Assembly: GCA_035268885.1 (NCBI GenBank)
Contig: DATFKA010000072.1
Coordinates: 1-64,000, forward strand
Origin: DATFKA01 sp035268885
GTDB taxonomy: Bacteria > Bacteroidota > Bacteroidia > Chitinophagales > Saprospiraceae
Direction: 5' to 3'
Length of the DNA: 64,000 nucleotides
Within the stretch, counting starts at the first letter, position 1, and every line of letters begins with the position of its first letter. This document shows positions 9,153 to 17,554 of the stretch, one piece after another. The notes under the pieces were generated by a model, which worked only from the letters and a program-made list of their open reading frames with translations, did no database searches and was not told the origin of the DNA. The position numbers and the translations under genes were made by a program.

Positions 9153-9986
9153 ATGCGATATTACTTCTTACTTGGATTACTTTTCTTACTGGGGGCCTGT
9201 CGGCAAAATGAACCAAATGCAGACTTGCTTGAGCAAGCTACCCAGGCAATGATCAACCACCAGGGGACCGCACCATTTGATTTGGCCATGGCTTATTCCG
9301 ATATCAAAGAGAATGGGGCCTACATTATCCAAAAGAAGGTTTATTTCACCCAACACCCTTCTAATGATTTGGCGGGCTACAAAGCGGCCCTCACTTCTCC
9401 CAACTCCCAGGCACTGCTCCAAACGGATCATCCCGCGGCGGGTTACCTGCCCAAATCCGGCTGGGTACCCGACGGAGATACCATTTTGGCGGCCGCCTAT
9501 ACCCTACCTTTCATAGAAGTAGAACTGGGCTATTACCTCAAAGAAACCATCCGGACTTCAGTGCCTGACCTTCCTAGTCTACAAGCACTGGTGGCCAGCG
9601 TTTATCCCGTCATCGAATTACCGGACATTGGCTTTGACAGCATCCAGCAGGTCAAACTGACGAGCTTCATTGCACACAACGCAGCGGCCAAGCAGTTCAT
9701 CACCGGCACCGCTACGCCCCTTAACCAGGCACCAGACCTAAACACCCTGACTTGCCAAATGTATAAAGATGGGCAACTTCTAGGGGAAGCCAAAGGGGCC
9801 GATGCACTCGGCAACCAATGGGAGGCTTTGCGTTTTCTGATTAATCAAAGAGTAGAAATGGGGGAAGAGATTCGCCCAAATGATGTTCTCATTACCGGTT
9901 CACTGGGTCGCTTGTACCCTTTTGCAACGGGTAGCTACCGGGCTACCTACGGGCCGCTGGGGGAATTGACTTTTGTGATTCAATAA
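9153..9986 (+). CDS. Lipoprotein with 2-keto-4-pentenoate hydratase/FAH-like fold
   Basis: 277 residues. An N-terminal lipoprotein signal (LFLLGAC, Cys at 16) precedes what looks like a complete MhpD/fumarylacetoacetate-hydrolase-type domain. The visible blocks are GYKAALTSP, an E-x-E pair in FIEVELGYYL, the third acidic site in IELPDI, HNAAAKQFITG and the late EEIRPNDVLITGSLG segment. In cytoplasmic relatives the two Glu and one Asp bind Mg or Mn and catalyse hydration or C-C cleavage of 2-oxo acids. Finding this fold tethered to a membrane is unusual. The substrate cannot be inferred. It converges on the prenyltransferase gene with 37 bases between stops. Confidence 0.78.
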   Translation: MRYYFLLGLLFLLGACRQNEPNADLLEQATQAMINHQGTAPFDLAMAYSDIKENGAYIIQKKVYFTQHPSNDLAGYKAALTSPNSQALLQTDHPAAGYLPKSGWVPDGDTILAAAYTLPFIEVELGYYLKETIRTSVPDLPSLQALVASVYPVIELPDIGFDSIQQVKLTSFIAHNAAAKQFITGTATPLNQAPDLNTLTCQMYKDGQLLGEAKGADALGNQWEALRFLINQRVEMGEEIRPNDVLITGSLGRLYPFATGSYRATYGPLGELTFVIQ

Positions 9987-9993
9987 TGCAAGG

Positions 9994-10009
9994 CGAAGCT
10001 CCTGCTTCG
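9994..10009. terminator. Convergent hairpin between lipoprotein and prenyltransferase genes
   Basis: CGAAGC-TCCT-GCTTCG, a perfect 6-base stem with a tetraloop, lies in the 37-base gap between two convergent stop codons. There is no strong U-tract on either strand, so it is a weak terminator candidate. Confidence 0.45.
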
Positions 10010-10023
10010 ACATAAAACGGTTC

Positions 10024-10887
10024 CTAAAGAAAAATATCTATGATCACCAATGCACCAAAGATCAAACTCGCCATGCCGTTGGTTGTAAAAAAAGCAATAT
10101 TCACCTTACTGAGGTCCTGCGGTTTGACCAGGGTATGCTGATAAAAAAGCAGGGCGATGAATATACCGGTGGCTACCCAGAGAATAGCCGAAAAGACCAA
10201 ATATTCTTGTTGTAAGAGGACCGCTGCCGCGATGATTAAGCCAGCGCAAAGAATATGCAAAAAGGTCGACAACCGCAGCGCATTCCGTCGTCCTAACTTC
10301 ACAGGCACCGAATGTAAATCCAGGGATTTATCGAATTCATCATCCTGTAAAGCGTAGATAATATCAAAGCCTGACACCCACAACAAGACTGCTCCGGAAT
10401 ACAATACCGGAATCAGGGCAAATGCTCCACTGACCGCCAGGTAGGCCCCAATGGGTGCCAGGGATAGCCCCAGGCCCAGTATAAAATGACATAAAAAAGT
10501 AAAGCGCTTGGTATAGCTGTAGCCCAGTATGACCAATAGTGCCACTGGAGAGAGGTAAAAACAAAGCGGGTTGATAAACCAGGTAGTCAGTATAAACAGG
10601 GCACTAGAGCCAATCACAAAGATCAGGGCAGAGCGCGGTGTAATCACCCCGGCGGGAATCTCCCGAATTTTCGTCCTTGGATTCTGCCCATCGATGTCCC
10701 GATCCAGATAACGATTAAAAGCCATCGCGGCACTACGGGCGAAGACCATGCACAGCAAAACCAAAATAAAAAGCGGCCAACTCAATTGCCTGCCGTAGTG
10801 AAGCGTCGCTAAAAAGAAGCCCAGTAAAGCAAAAGGCAGGGCGAAAACAGTATGGCTGAATTTGATGAGGGACAGATAATTCTTCAT
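10024..10887 (-). CDS. mqnP: UbiA-family prenyltransferase (MqnP-like)
   Basis: 287-residue intramembrane aromatic prenyltransferase with 8-9 hydrophobic segments. Both Asp-rich Mg-diphosphate motifs are present: NRYLDRDIDG (about 58-67) and LQDDEFDKSLD (about 180-190). The family attaches a polyprenyl chain to an aromatic acid. Bacteroidota generally make menaquinone, and the close relatives in futalosine-type organisms are called MqnP, so I favour menaquinone synthesis over ubiquinone. The sequence alone does not settle the acceptor. The gene is single, with a -7-like box (10909-10916) just upstream and a terminator of the next gene behind that. Confidence 0.82.
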   Translation of the reverse strand: MKNYLSLIKFSHTVFALPFALLGFFLATLHYGRQLSWPLFILVLLCMVFARSAAMAFNRYLDRDIDGQNPRTKIREIPAGVITPRSALIFVIGSSALFILTTWFINPLCFYLSPVALLVILGYSYTKRFTFLCHFILGLGLSLAPIGAYLAVSGAFALIPVLYSGAVLLWVSGFDIIYALQDDEFDKSLDLHSVPVKLGRRNALRLSTFLHILCAGLIIAAAVLLQQEYLVFSAILWVATGIFIALLFYQHTLVKPQDLSKVNIAFFTTNGMASLIFGALVIIDIFL

Positions 10888-10908
10888 CCGTTGTGTTTAT
10901 GGTTTTAC

Positions 10909-10916
10909 CAAAAGTA
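10909..10916 (-). promoter_or_regulatory. Possible -7 box for the UbiA-family gene
   Basis: On the minus strand this reads TACTTTTG, matching TAnnTTTG, 21 bases before the ATG. There is no TTTG at the expected -33 spacing, so the support is partial. Confidence 0.4.
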
Positions 10917-10922
10917 ACAAAT

Positions 10923-10968
10923 AAAAAAAGAGCCGACAGAAAAGTTTAATTTCTACCGACTCTTTTTT
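10923..10968 (-). terminator. Terminator downstream of DUF1573 lipoprotein gene
   Basis: A 13-base stem (10930-10942 against 10950-10962, with three wobble or mismatch positions) is flanked by a run of A on one side and T on the other, so it can work in both directions. On the minus strand it follows the DUF1573 stop by about 80 bases. Confidence 0.75.
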
Positions 10969-11046
10969 AGTTGTTGAATTGCTGTATTCCGAATGACCGA
11001 ATTATTTATTCCACCATTCATAAACCCAGAACTCGACAATTACTTA

Positions 11047-11556
11047 CTAGTTCACCTGTACGTTTTGTCCGCCAGCTGGCTTTTCAACCTGGCCATCCAG
11101 GTAGATAAAGGATTCCGGCGGATTGGTGTTGGCAGTGATCGTTACCTTTTGGCTACGCTGTCCTACCTTGTTCTTCGTATTGAACTCTACGACGATATCA
11201 GAAGATTCACCTGGTTGAATCGGCTGTCTTGGCCATTTAGGCACGGTACAACCACAAGAACCTCTGGCGTTGCTCAGAATCAGGGGCTCGTCACCTGTGT
11301 TAGTAAAAGTATAAGTGTGAGATACTTTCTCTCCTTCAATTGCTGTACCGAAGTTGAAGCGATCTTCTTCAAAAGTCATAGTCGTCGTCGGACCCGTTGG
11401 CGTAGCCGGAGACTGTACCGCAGACTGAATGTTGTTGTTAGGTGCTGTCGACGTGATTGATTCACGGGCTTCCTGACGAACATCGTTATTGCCTTTCTGG
11501 CAAGAAGCGACCATCAATACCGCAGCAAAAGCGAAAATTAGTGTTTTGATTTGCAT
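11047..11556 (-). CDS. DUF1573 domain lipoprotein
   Basis: 169 residues from the chosen ATG at 11556, which starts MQIKTLIFAF and leads to a good lipobox (MVASC). The frame is open to 11613, but the extra 19 residues would spoil the signal peptide. After a Ser/Thr/Pro-rich linker, the second half is a DUF1573 Ig-like domain: TFTNTGDEPLILSNARGSCGCTVPKWP, here split around the conserved GSCGC motif, then PGESSDIVVEFNTKNKVG. Such domains are common in Bacteroidota envelope proteins. Their role is not established. The two Cys of the GSCGC motif are present. Confidence 0.85.
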   Translation of the reverse strand: MQIKTLIFAFAAVLMVASCQKGNNDVRQEARESITSTAPNNNIQSAVQSPATPTGPTTTMTFEEDRFNFGTAIEGEKVSHTYTFTNTGDEPLILSNARGSCGCTVPKWPRQPIQPGESSDIVVEFNTKNKVGQRSQKVTITANTNPPESFIYLDGQVEKPAGGQNVQVN

Positions 11557-11635
11557 GGTTACAATTTTAGTTTGTTTGATTAACATTGTTTTCTTTGATC
11601 GGGTTTGAATCAAGTGCTTTTTTCTTAACCCGCAG

Positions 11636-11643
11636 CAAAGTTA
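11636..11643 (-). promoter_or_regulatory. Possible -7 box for DUF1573 lipoprotein gene
   Basis: The minus-strand reading TAACTTTG matches TAnnTTTG and would give a 5' leader of roughly 70 bases. The -33 region is AT-rich but lacks an exact TTTG. Confidence 0.42.
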
Positions 11644-11703
11644 AAAAAAGGCCGCTTTATTAAAATGAACGAGTCCCTAATAATTGTTAATGACTTGTTA
11701 TAA

Positions 11704-11746
11704 GTGAAGTTGTTTAAAAACTCCTCACTGAGCCCTTGGCAACACA
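11704..11746 (+). repeat. Left-end fragment of the 39.4-kb palindromic element
   Basis: 37 bases, starting GTGAAGTTGTTTAAAAACTC, are identical to 39371-39407. After one mismatch, five more bases agree. At 39.4 kb this sequence is the left terminal repeat of a complete palindrome. Here I cannot find the matching right end; only AAAGCAACTTTG near 11838-11850 is vaguely similar. A separate small hairpin, GCGTCA...TGACGC, lies at 11751-11773. It is therefore a decayed or truncated copy between the DUF1573 gene and polX. Confidence 0.8.
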
Positions 11747-11862
11747 CAGCGCGTCAGCGAGGCTTTTTGACGCAGTGGAAGCCCAAAAGGGTCTGAAATA
11801 AGGTATAGATAATATTGAACACTTACTTTAATTCAATAAAGCAACTTTGCATGCCCGCCAAA

Positions 11863-13503
11863 CTATTTTAATGCGGCTTTAAATGCTTCCAGCGAACGGG
11901 CATTAAGACAGGCAGCCGCCGTAAGCCCTCCTTTACGAGCGGAGGCCACCCCATACTTGATATCGTGTATACCCGGCGTACTGTGTGCATCCGGATTGAT
12001 GGAAATCAGGACATCTTTCTCCAGCGCGTAAGGAATCCAACTCCAATCTAGGTCCAGGCGGTAGGGATTGGCGTTGAGTTCAATAGCTACTCCATTGGCA
12101 GCACAGGCATCAATAATCAACTGATGATCGATGGGATACCCCTTACGGGAAAGCAGCAAGCGCCCCGTTGGATGACCGAGGATATGGGTGTAAGGGTTTT
12201 CAATAGCCTTCAACAGGCGCTGATTGGCTTTGGCTTCATCCATACGCAAATTGCTGTGTACGGAGGCAATCACCACTTCGAATTGTGCCAGTAAATCGTC
12301 TTCGTAGTCCAAAGAGCCATCGGATAATATATCACTCTCTATCCCTTTCAAAATGGTGAAATCTGTCCACTGCTGATTCAGTTCCTCCACTTCCTTAAAT
12401 TGTTGAAGCACACGCGCTGCACTCAGACCATTGGCATAAAAAGCGGACTTGGAGTGATCGGTAATCACCAGATATTCGTAACCCTGCGCTCGGGTGTACT
12501 CCGCCATTTCGGCCAGACTCTGCAAGCCATCACTATAAGTCGAATGGCTATGCACCACGCCTTTAATATCCTCTACTTCTAATAAGTCTGGTAAATCCTG
12601 ATGACGGGCTAATTCCAGTGCCCAAGTGTTTTCTCGCAGTTCTGGCGCGATGTAGGGCAAACCGAGTCCCTCGAATACCGCTTCCTCATCGGGGGCTGCC
12701 GGCACCTCTTCCAAATTCAGCGCTTGCAAAAAAGCCTCCGAAGTACTCCATTTGAACTGAGCGGTTCCCCATTTTTCCAGTGTGGTCAAAAATATATGGA
12801 CCGGGAAATCACGTTCGCTTTTCGCTCGGTATATATTGTCCGCTACGGGCTCCCAGTCTGTAAATAGCCCAGCTAATTTTGCTTCTATATCTTCCGAGGG
12901 GCCCACCAATAATTCTACTGCGTTTGAGGTATTGACCGCACGACGCAAGGCACCAGTAGTAGCGACCTTAAGTTTGGGTATTTTTTGTTTAATCACACTA
13001 ATCAGCTGCTCGGCTTCCGCCAAAAGGGTCGCGTAGTGAAACTGATCCCTGGTCTTTTGATAATATTCCAGTTTTTGGCGCAGATCCTCCTGGGTCTTAG
13101 CCCCAAAACCCTTCAGTTCGATCAGTCGATTTTCATTGACGGCGTAAAGCAGCTCTCCAATCGATTCCACGCCCAGATCTTCCCAAATCACCTTGATCTT
13201 TTTGGGCCCAAAGCCCTTGATTTTCAACATTTCCTGTACACCTTCCGGGGTTTGGCTTTTATAGCGTTCCAGGGTAGTCATTGTACCTCCCTCCAATAAT
13301 TCATTGATTTTCCCCAGAATGGCCTTACCAATCCCCTTAATCGAGGCGATATCTTCCGTATTCATTTCGGCAAGCGGCTCCGGTAATCGCCGAATCGTCC
13401 GGTAAGCATTCTGATAGGAACGGATTTTAAAGCTGTTTTCCCCGTGTAGTTCCATTAAATCCCCCAGCAATTGAAAGGATTTCGCGATATCTTTATTAGT
13501 CAT
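11863..13503 (-). CDS. polX: PolX-family protein: degenerate polymerase plus PHP exonuclease
   Basis: 546 residues in the usual PolX order. First come helix-hairpin-helix segments (DIASIKGIGKAI and LKIKGFGPKKIKVIWE), then the nucleotidyltransferase core, then a C-terminal PHP phosphoesterase domain from about 310. The PHP metal ligands are intact: HSHSTYSDG, VITDHSK, GIESDIL, ASVHSN, LGHPTG and NPDAHS, supporting 3'-5' exonuclease or AP-endonuclease activity. The polymerase site is not intact. After GALRR the expected G-D-x-D reads N-A-V-E (A195, V196, E197), so DNA synthesis is probably lost. The role would be base-excision or end processing. It is divergent from the FKBP lipoprotein gene. 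Confidence 0.92.
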   Translation of the reverse strand: MTNKDIAKSFQLLGDLMELHGENSFKIRSYQNAYRTIRRLPEPLAEMNTEDIASIKGIGKAILGKINELLEGGTMTTLERYKSQTPEGVQEMLKIKGFGPKKIKVIWEDLGVESIGELLYAVNENRLIELKGFGAKTQEDLRQKLEYYQKTRDQFHYATLLAEAEQLISVIKQKIPKLKVATTGALRRAVNTSNAVELLVGPSEDIEAKLAGLFTDWEPVADNIYRAKSERDFPVHIFLTTLEKWGTAQFKWSTSEAFLQALNLEEVPAAPDEEAVFEGLGLPYIAPELRENTWALELARHQDLPDLLEVEDIKGVVHSHSTYSDGLQSLAEMAEYTRAQGYEYLVITDHSKSAFYANGLSAARVLQQFKEVEELNQQWTDFTILKGIESDILSDGSLDYEDDLLAQFEVVIASVHSNLRMDEAKANQRLLKAIENPYTHILGHPTGRLLLSRKGYPIDHQLIIDACAANGVAIELNANPYRLDLDWSWIPYALEKDVLISINPDAHSTPGIHDIKYGVASARKGGLTAAACLNARSLEAFKAALK

Positions 13504-13610
13504 TGATGATCAGTTAAATTTTCGATTTGGGTACGGTAGCTGACGAAATTACTTCGGCCAAAGTAGTGATTTTATCAAACTCTTAGCTACATTAGTTGGT
13601 ATAAAAACTG

Positions 13611-13618
13611 TAGTTTTG
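13611..13618 (+). promoter_or_regulatory. Possible -7 box for the FKBP lipoprotein gene
   Basis: TAGTTTTG matches the TAnnTTTG consensus, about 33 bases before the ATG. No exact TTTG stands at the -33 position. Confidence 0.45.
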
Positions 13619-13650
13619 CCTCTAGTTCCCTGTACACAAAAAAAATAATT

Positions 13651-14106
13651 ATGAAGCGTTATCTATTTATTTTGGCGGCACTCCCGCTACTGACCTGGAG
13701 TTGTGAAGAACAATTGACTATCTCCCAGCGTAACCGGCAAGAGATTATGGAATACCTGGATGAAAATAACCTGGACGCCATCGAAGATCAAACGGGACTA
13801 TTCTACATTATCGAGGAAGAGGGTTCTGGTGATTCTCCCGTGGGTAATGCCAATGTGGAGGTCCGTTATAAGGGTTACTTTATCGACGGCACCATTTTTG
13901 ATCAAACCCCCGGAGAAAACACGCGTGAATTTAACCTGCAGCAAGTCATTACGGGATGGCGCATAGGTATTCCCAAAATGAAAAAGGGCGGAAAAGCGAT
14001 GCTAATTGTTCCCTCCAACCTGGGCTATGGCTTCTACGGCTCCAATGGTGTTCCGCCCAACGCGGTACTCATTTTTGAAATAGAGTTGGTCAATTTCGTC
14101 AATTAA
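13651..14106 (+). CDS. FKBP-type peptidyl-prolyl isomerase lipoprotein
   Basis: 151 residues. The N-terminus is a lipoprotein signal (LPLLTWSC, Cys at about 18). The second part is one FKBP domain: VEVRYKGYFIDGTIFDQT, GWRIGIPKMKKGGKAMLIVPSNLGYG and VLIFEIELV, quoted in separate blocks. These include the aromatic and Asp residues of the rotamase pocket. Such enzymes assist folding of exported proteins by isomerising X-Pro bonds. Gliding-associated FKBP lipoproteins (GldI type) have a similar layout, but this gene has no gliding neighbours and the assignment stops at FKBP. A strong terminator follows. Confidence 0.9.
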   Translation: MKRYLFILAALPLLTWSCEEQLTISQRNRQEIMEYLDENNLDAIEDQTGLFYIIEEEGSGDSPVGNANVEVRYKGYFIDGTIFDQTPGENTREFNLQQVITGWRIGIPKMKKGGKAMLIVPSNLGYGFYGSNGVPPNAVLIFEIELVNFVN

Positions 14107-14126
14107 CCATACGGATTTACGGCCAT

Positions 14127-14170
14127 AAAAAAACGTGGGCTACCTGAATACTAGGTGCCCACGTTTTTTT
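14127..14170. terminator. Strong bidirectional terminator
   Basis: The stem ACGTGGGC-ACCT pairs with AGGT-GCCCACGT and is flanked by seven A on the left and seven T on the right. It lies between the convergent FKBP and DUF3467 genes and can end transcription from both sides. Confidence 0.9.
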
Positions 14171-14172
14171 AT

Positions 14173-14487
14173 TTAGGCCTGCGCCTTCGGTGTATTAAAA
14201 GACATTGGCGGCATTTGAGGATTGTCATTCCCACTAATGGGTCCAAACTGGGCCTCGTATTTTTGAACATTGTCGTTAAGGGCCTTTAATAAGCGCTTGG
14301 CGTGGGTAGGCGTCAGAATCACCCGTGATTTTACTTTGGCCTTAGGTACATTGGGTAAAATACGTACAAAATCAAGAATGAACTCGCTGTGTGAATGAGA
14401 GATAATCGCTAGGTTAGAATAGGTGCCCTCGGCGATATCTTCCGGTAATTCTATGTTTAGCTTATTTTGCTTGGGTTGATCTGCCAT
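14173..14487 (-). CDS. DUF3467 family protein
   Basis: 104 residues, no signal peptide. The recognisable DUF3467 blocks are ELPEDIAEGTYSNLAIISHS, EFILDFVRILP and SRVILTPTHAKRLLKALNDN. The family is a short conserved cytoplasmic protein of unknown function, frequent in Bacteroidota. Its ATG follows the topA stop with no gap (TAAATG), so it is almost certainly cotranscribed and perhaps coupled with topoisomerase I. The terminator at 14127-14170 ends this operon. Confidence 0.88.
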   Translation of the reverse strand: MADQPKQNKLNIELPEDIAEGTYSNLAIISHSHSEFILDFVRILPNVPKAKVKSRVILTPTHAKRLLKALNDNVQKYEAQFGPISGNDNPQMPPMSFNTPKAQA

Positions 14488-17061
14488 TTATTTTGATTTT
14501 TTTGTCGTTGATTTTTTCTTCTTGGTTGTTTTCTTCTTGCCTTTTTTCGCTTTCGCAAAAGCATTAGGTATTTCTGCCTCGATATACTTTTTGATATCTT
14601 CCAGACTCAATTCTGCTGCCTGCTCGGGGGTCATGCGCTTATCATCAATCTTCGGCAATTTTACGCTTTTTCGCTTAAAGCGAATGAAGGGCCCCCAGCG
14701 TCCGTTTTCCAATGCGATATTGTCTTCCTCCCACCGCTTGATATAGCGGTTGGCTTCTTTTTCTTCCTTGGCTTTCACCAATTCGAAAATTTCGTCTTCA
14801 GTGAGATTATCAAAATCGTAGCGCTTAGGTACATTCGCAAAAAGGCCATTCCACTTCAGATAAGGACCAAAGCGTCCTTTACCCTTGGTAATGGGCTTCT
14901 CCTTATAGTGGGCAATCGGCGCTTCTTCTTTTAATTTTTCGTCAATCAGTTCTGTGGCGCGCTCCTTACTCAATTCAATGGGATCTTCTCCCTTGGGAAT
15001 AGAAACGAATTTATCCCCAAAGCGTACGTAAGGTCCATAGCGACCAATCCCGATGGATACTTCCTCCCCTTTGTACTCCCCAATATCACGGGGCAGTTCG
15101 AAGAGTTTCATGGCTTCCTCAAAGGTAATGGTGTTAATGGACTGCCCGTGCCGCAGATTGGCGTATTTCGGTTTTTCATCGGGCAGTAATTCGTCCGGAG
15201 CACCGATCTGTGCCACGGGACCATTACGGGTCATCCGGGTAAGTACGGTACGTCCGGTTTCCGGATCTGTGCCCAGGATGCGATCGTTGGTGGGACGATC
15301 CGCCTTATCAATGGTTTCTGCTACCACTTCGTGAAAAGGAAAGTAGAAATCCTTCAGCATGGTCTGCCACTTGATCTTTCCTTCGGCGATGTCGTCGAAT
15401 ATTTCTTCCATCTCGGCGGTAAAGCCGTAATCCATCACATCGTCAAAGTGATCTTCCAGGAAATCGGAAACAATCATACCCATATCGGTAGGAAAAAGGC
15501 GATTCTTGACCGCACCAGTGTTTTCCTGATCCTTTTTGCTGCTGACTTTGTCGCTAGCCAGGGTATGTACCATATAGTCCCGGGGAGTACCTTCGCGACT
15601 TTCTTTGACCACGTACCCCCGCTTGGGTTCCATAATTTTACTAATGGTTGGTGCATAGGTCGAAGGACGCCCAATACCCAGTTCCTCCATTTGCTTAACC
15701 AGCGAGGCTTCACTGTAGCGCGAAGGTGGACGGGTAAAACGCTCCGTGGCGGTCATATTCTTAAGATTGAGCTCCTGCCCTACCTTTAGGGGAGGTAAGA
15801 TACCCTTTGCTTCTTCTTCGTCATCATCGTCTTTTGACTCCAGGTAAACCTTCAGGAAACCATCGAATTTCAGTACTTCACCGTCGGCCTTCAAAAAGGT
15901 GTCCGGCACGGTAGAAATACCAATTTTGGCGGTTGTCTTTTCGAGTATTGCCTCTGCCATTTGGGAAGCAACGGCTCGCTTCCAGATCAGCTCATAGAGC
16001 CGCTGTTCGTCGCGGTGCCCACTGACCGATTGCCGCTCAAAATAGGTCGGCCGGATCGCTTCGTGCGCTTCCTGTGCATTAGAGGATTTCCCCTTGTAGC
16101 GCCTTTGCTTATGATATTTATCGCCATACTCTTTTTTGACCACGTCCTCAATGGCCTTTAGGGCCGTTTCACTTAGATTCACCGAATCGGTACGCATATA
16201 AGTGATCATCCCCGCTTCGTAAAGCTTTTGGGCTACACTCATGGTCCTTTTTACCGCAAAACCCAGTTTTCGGCTGGCTTCCTGCTGCAAAGTAGAAGTA
16301 GTAAAAGGAGCGGTGGGTCGGCGTTTTAAGGGTTTGACCTGAATATCTTCTATGGTGTAGGTAGCCCCCACACATTTATTAAGAAAATCTAACGCCGATT
16401 TCTCAGAACTAAAGCGACTGGAGAGATCGGCTTTTAATTCCACCCAGGTCCCCTGTTCATTTCTTACTTTAAAAATGGCATTGATGCGGAAGAAAGACTC
16501 AATTTTAAAATCGTTGATTTCTTTTTCGCGTTCTACCACCAGTTTTACGGCTACCGATTGCACCCGTCCCGCGGAGAGTTTTCCGCGTACTTTTTTCCAT
16601 AGCACTTCGGATAGTTCGTAACCTACCAGTCGATCCAGGATACGCCGGGCCTGCTGGGCATCCACCAGGTTTAAGTCGACGGTGCGGGGTTTGGTAATAG
16701 CGTTTTTGATAGCCGGTTTGGTAATTTCCCGAAAGACGATGCGTTTGGTTTCTTTAGGGTCGAGGCCTAAAACCTCGCAAAGGTGCCAGGAGATGGCTTC
16801 TCCTTCCCGGTCCTCATCCGTTGCTAACCATACCTCATCTACTTTTTTAACCAGCTTCTTTAATTCAGCAACTAATTTAGATTTATCGGGAGAGACGACG
16901 TATTTCGGTTCGAAATCATTTTCAATATCGACTGCATTATTGCTCTTATCCAGGTCGCGGACGTGGCCATAACTCGACTTCACGGTAAAATCTTTACCCA
17001 GGTATTTTTCGATGGTTTTCGCTTTGGCCGGCGACTCCACAATTAGCAGATTTTTTGGCAT
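14488..17061 (-). CDS. topA: DNA topoisomerase I
   Basis: 857-residue type IA topoisomerase that relaxes negative supercoils. It starts with the TOPRIM domain (LLIVESPAKAKTIEKYLG, then DEDREGEAISWHL with the DxD-type metal ligands). The active-site tyrosine is in MITYMRTDSVNLS. The C-terminal third has several copies of the topoisomerase C-terminal repeat (GRYGPYVRFGDK, GRFGPYLKWNG, GRWGPFIRFKRK) instead of Cys4 zinc fingers, and the tail is a Lys/Thr-rich basic stretch that probably binds DNA. A good promoter lies about 120 bases upstream. The DUF3467 gene is directly joined downstream. Confidence 0.97.
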   Translation of the reverse strand: MPKNLLIVESPAKAKTIEKYLGKDFTVKSSYGHVRDLDKSNNAVDIENDFEPKYVVSPDKSKLVAELKKLVKKVDEVWLATDEDREGEAISWHLCEVLGLDPKETKRIVFREITKPAIKNAITKPRTVDLNLVDAQQARRILDRLVGYELSEVLWKKVRGKLSAGRVQSVAVKLVVEREKEINDFKIESFFRINAIFKVRNEQGTWVELKADLSSRFSSEKSALDFLNKCVGATYTIEDIQVKPLKRRPTAPFTTSTLQQEASRKLGFAVKRTMSVAQKLYEAGMITYMRTDSVNLSETALKAIEDVVKKEYGDKYHKQRRYKGKSSNAQEAHEAIRPTYFERQSVSGHRDEQRLYELIWKRAVASQMAEAILEKTTAKIGISTVPDTFLKADGEVLKFDGFLKVYLESKDDDDEEEAKGILPPLKVGQELNLKNMTATERFTRPPSRYSEASLVKQMEELGIGRPSTYAPTISKIMEPKRGYVVKESREGTPRDYMVHTLASDKVSSKKDQENTGAVKNRLFPTDMGMIVSDFLEDHFDDVMDYGFTAEMEEIFDDIAEGKIKWQTMLKDFYFPFHEVVAETIDKADRPTNDRILGTDPETGRTVLTRMTRNGPVAQIGAPDELLPDEKPKYANLRHGQSINTITFEEAMKLFELPRDIGEYKGEEVSIGIGRYGPYVRFGDKFVSIPKGEDPIELSKERATELIDEKLKEEAPIAHYKEKPITKGKGRFGPYLKWNGLFANVPKRYDFDNLTEDEIFELVKAKEEKEANRYIKRWEEDNIALENGRWGPFIRFKRKSVKLPKIDDKRMTPEQAAELSLEDIKKYIEAEIPNAFAKAKKGKKKTTKKKKSTTKKSK

Positions 17062-17179
17062 AGGAGTTTATTTATGTCGTAATTAATTAACTTTCAAGCA
17101 CTTTAATACTGTATTTATACAGCATCCAGGTTCAGAAGTTCATAGCAGGGTATAAAAAACTGTTTTTCTGAATAAAAAG

Positions 17180-17211
17180 CAAATTTAAAGGCAATGGTCA
17201 GTGCTTGCAAA
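17180..17211 (-). promoter_or_regulatory. Promoter for topA
   Basis: On the minus strand: TTTG (17211-17208), 20 bases, TAAATTTG (17187-17180). This is a full match to the Bacteroidota housekeeping promoter and gives a leader of about 115 bases before the topA ATG. Confidence 0.7.
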
Positions 17212-17328
17212 CTTTTTTCCAGAAGGGCAAAAGTAGCCATTTTTTTTTACCATCGGGGCGAAAAGAAAGATAAGCCCGGATAAATGACCTCCCCTTCTGT
17301 ATTTCTTCCTCCAGTCGACGGAATCGTT

Positions 17329-17336
17329 TATATTTG
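17329..17336 (+). promoter_or_regulatory. Possible -7 box upstream of DRTGG-protein gene
   Basis: TATATTTG matches TAnnTTTG. The nearest -33-like element is a TTTC 23 bases upstream, so spacing is poor. The gene start is 218 bases downstream. Confidence 0.38.
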
Positions 17337-17554
17337 TATTTTTACAAAAAATGGTGCTAAAGGGAAGCCCATTTTCTATCCATGTTGCGTACCAGTCGGC
17401 AGGCAGACGGGCCTAAGGGCACGCATTTGGTTTATTCCAGAACTTCCCCCCATATTCAAAACAACACCATATACCCCTTACCAAGACAAAATTAAAATCC
17501 TTTTACACCCAAAAATAAACGTGGGGGCAGATTCCTCCTCAGAAAAAATAATAA

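Larger units (their letters stand above)
17062..17554. other. Intergenic region between divergent topA and DRTGG-protein genes
   Basis: 493 bases without a convincing gene. It contains the topA promoter (17180-17211), a small dyad CTGTA-TTTA-TACAG at 17109-17122 within the topA leader, and a -7-like box on the plus strand (17329-17336). The open frames crossing it have no recognisable product. Confidence 0.6.

Noticed and set aside
10993..11460. 155-codon plus-strand frame
   Set aside because: It is antisense to the DUF1573 lipoprotein, which has a proper signal peptide and a recognised domain.
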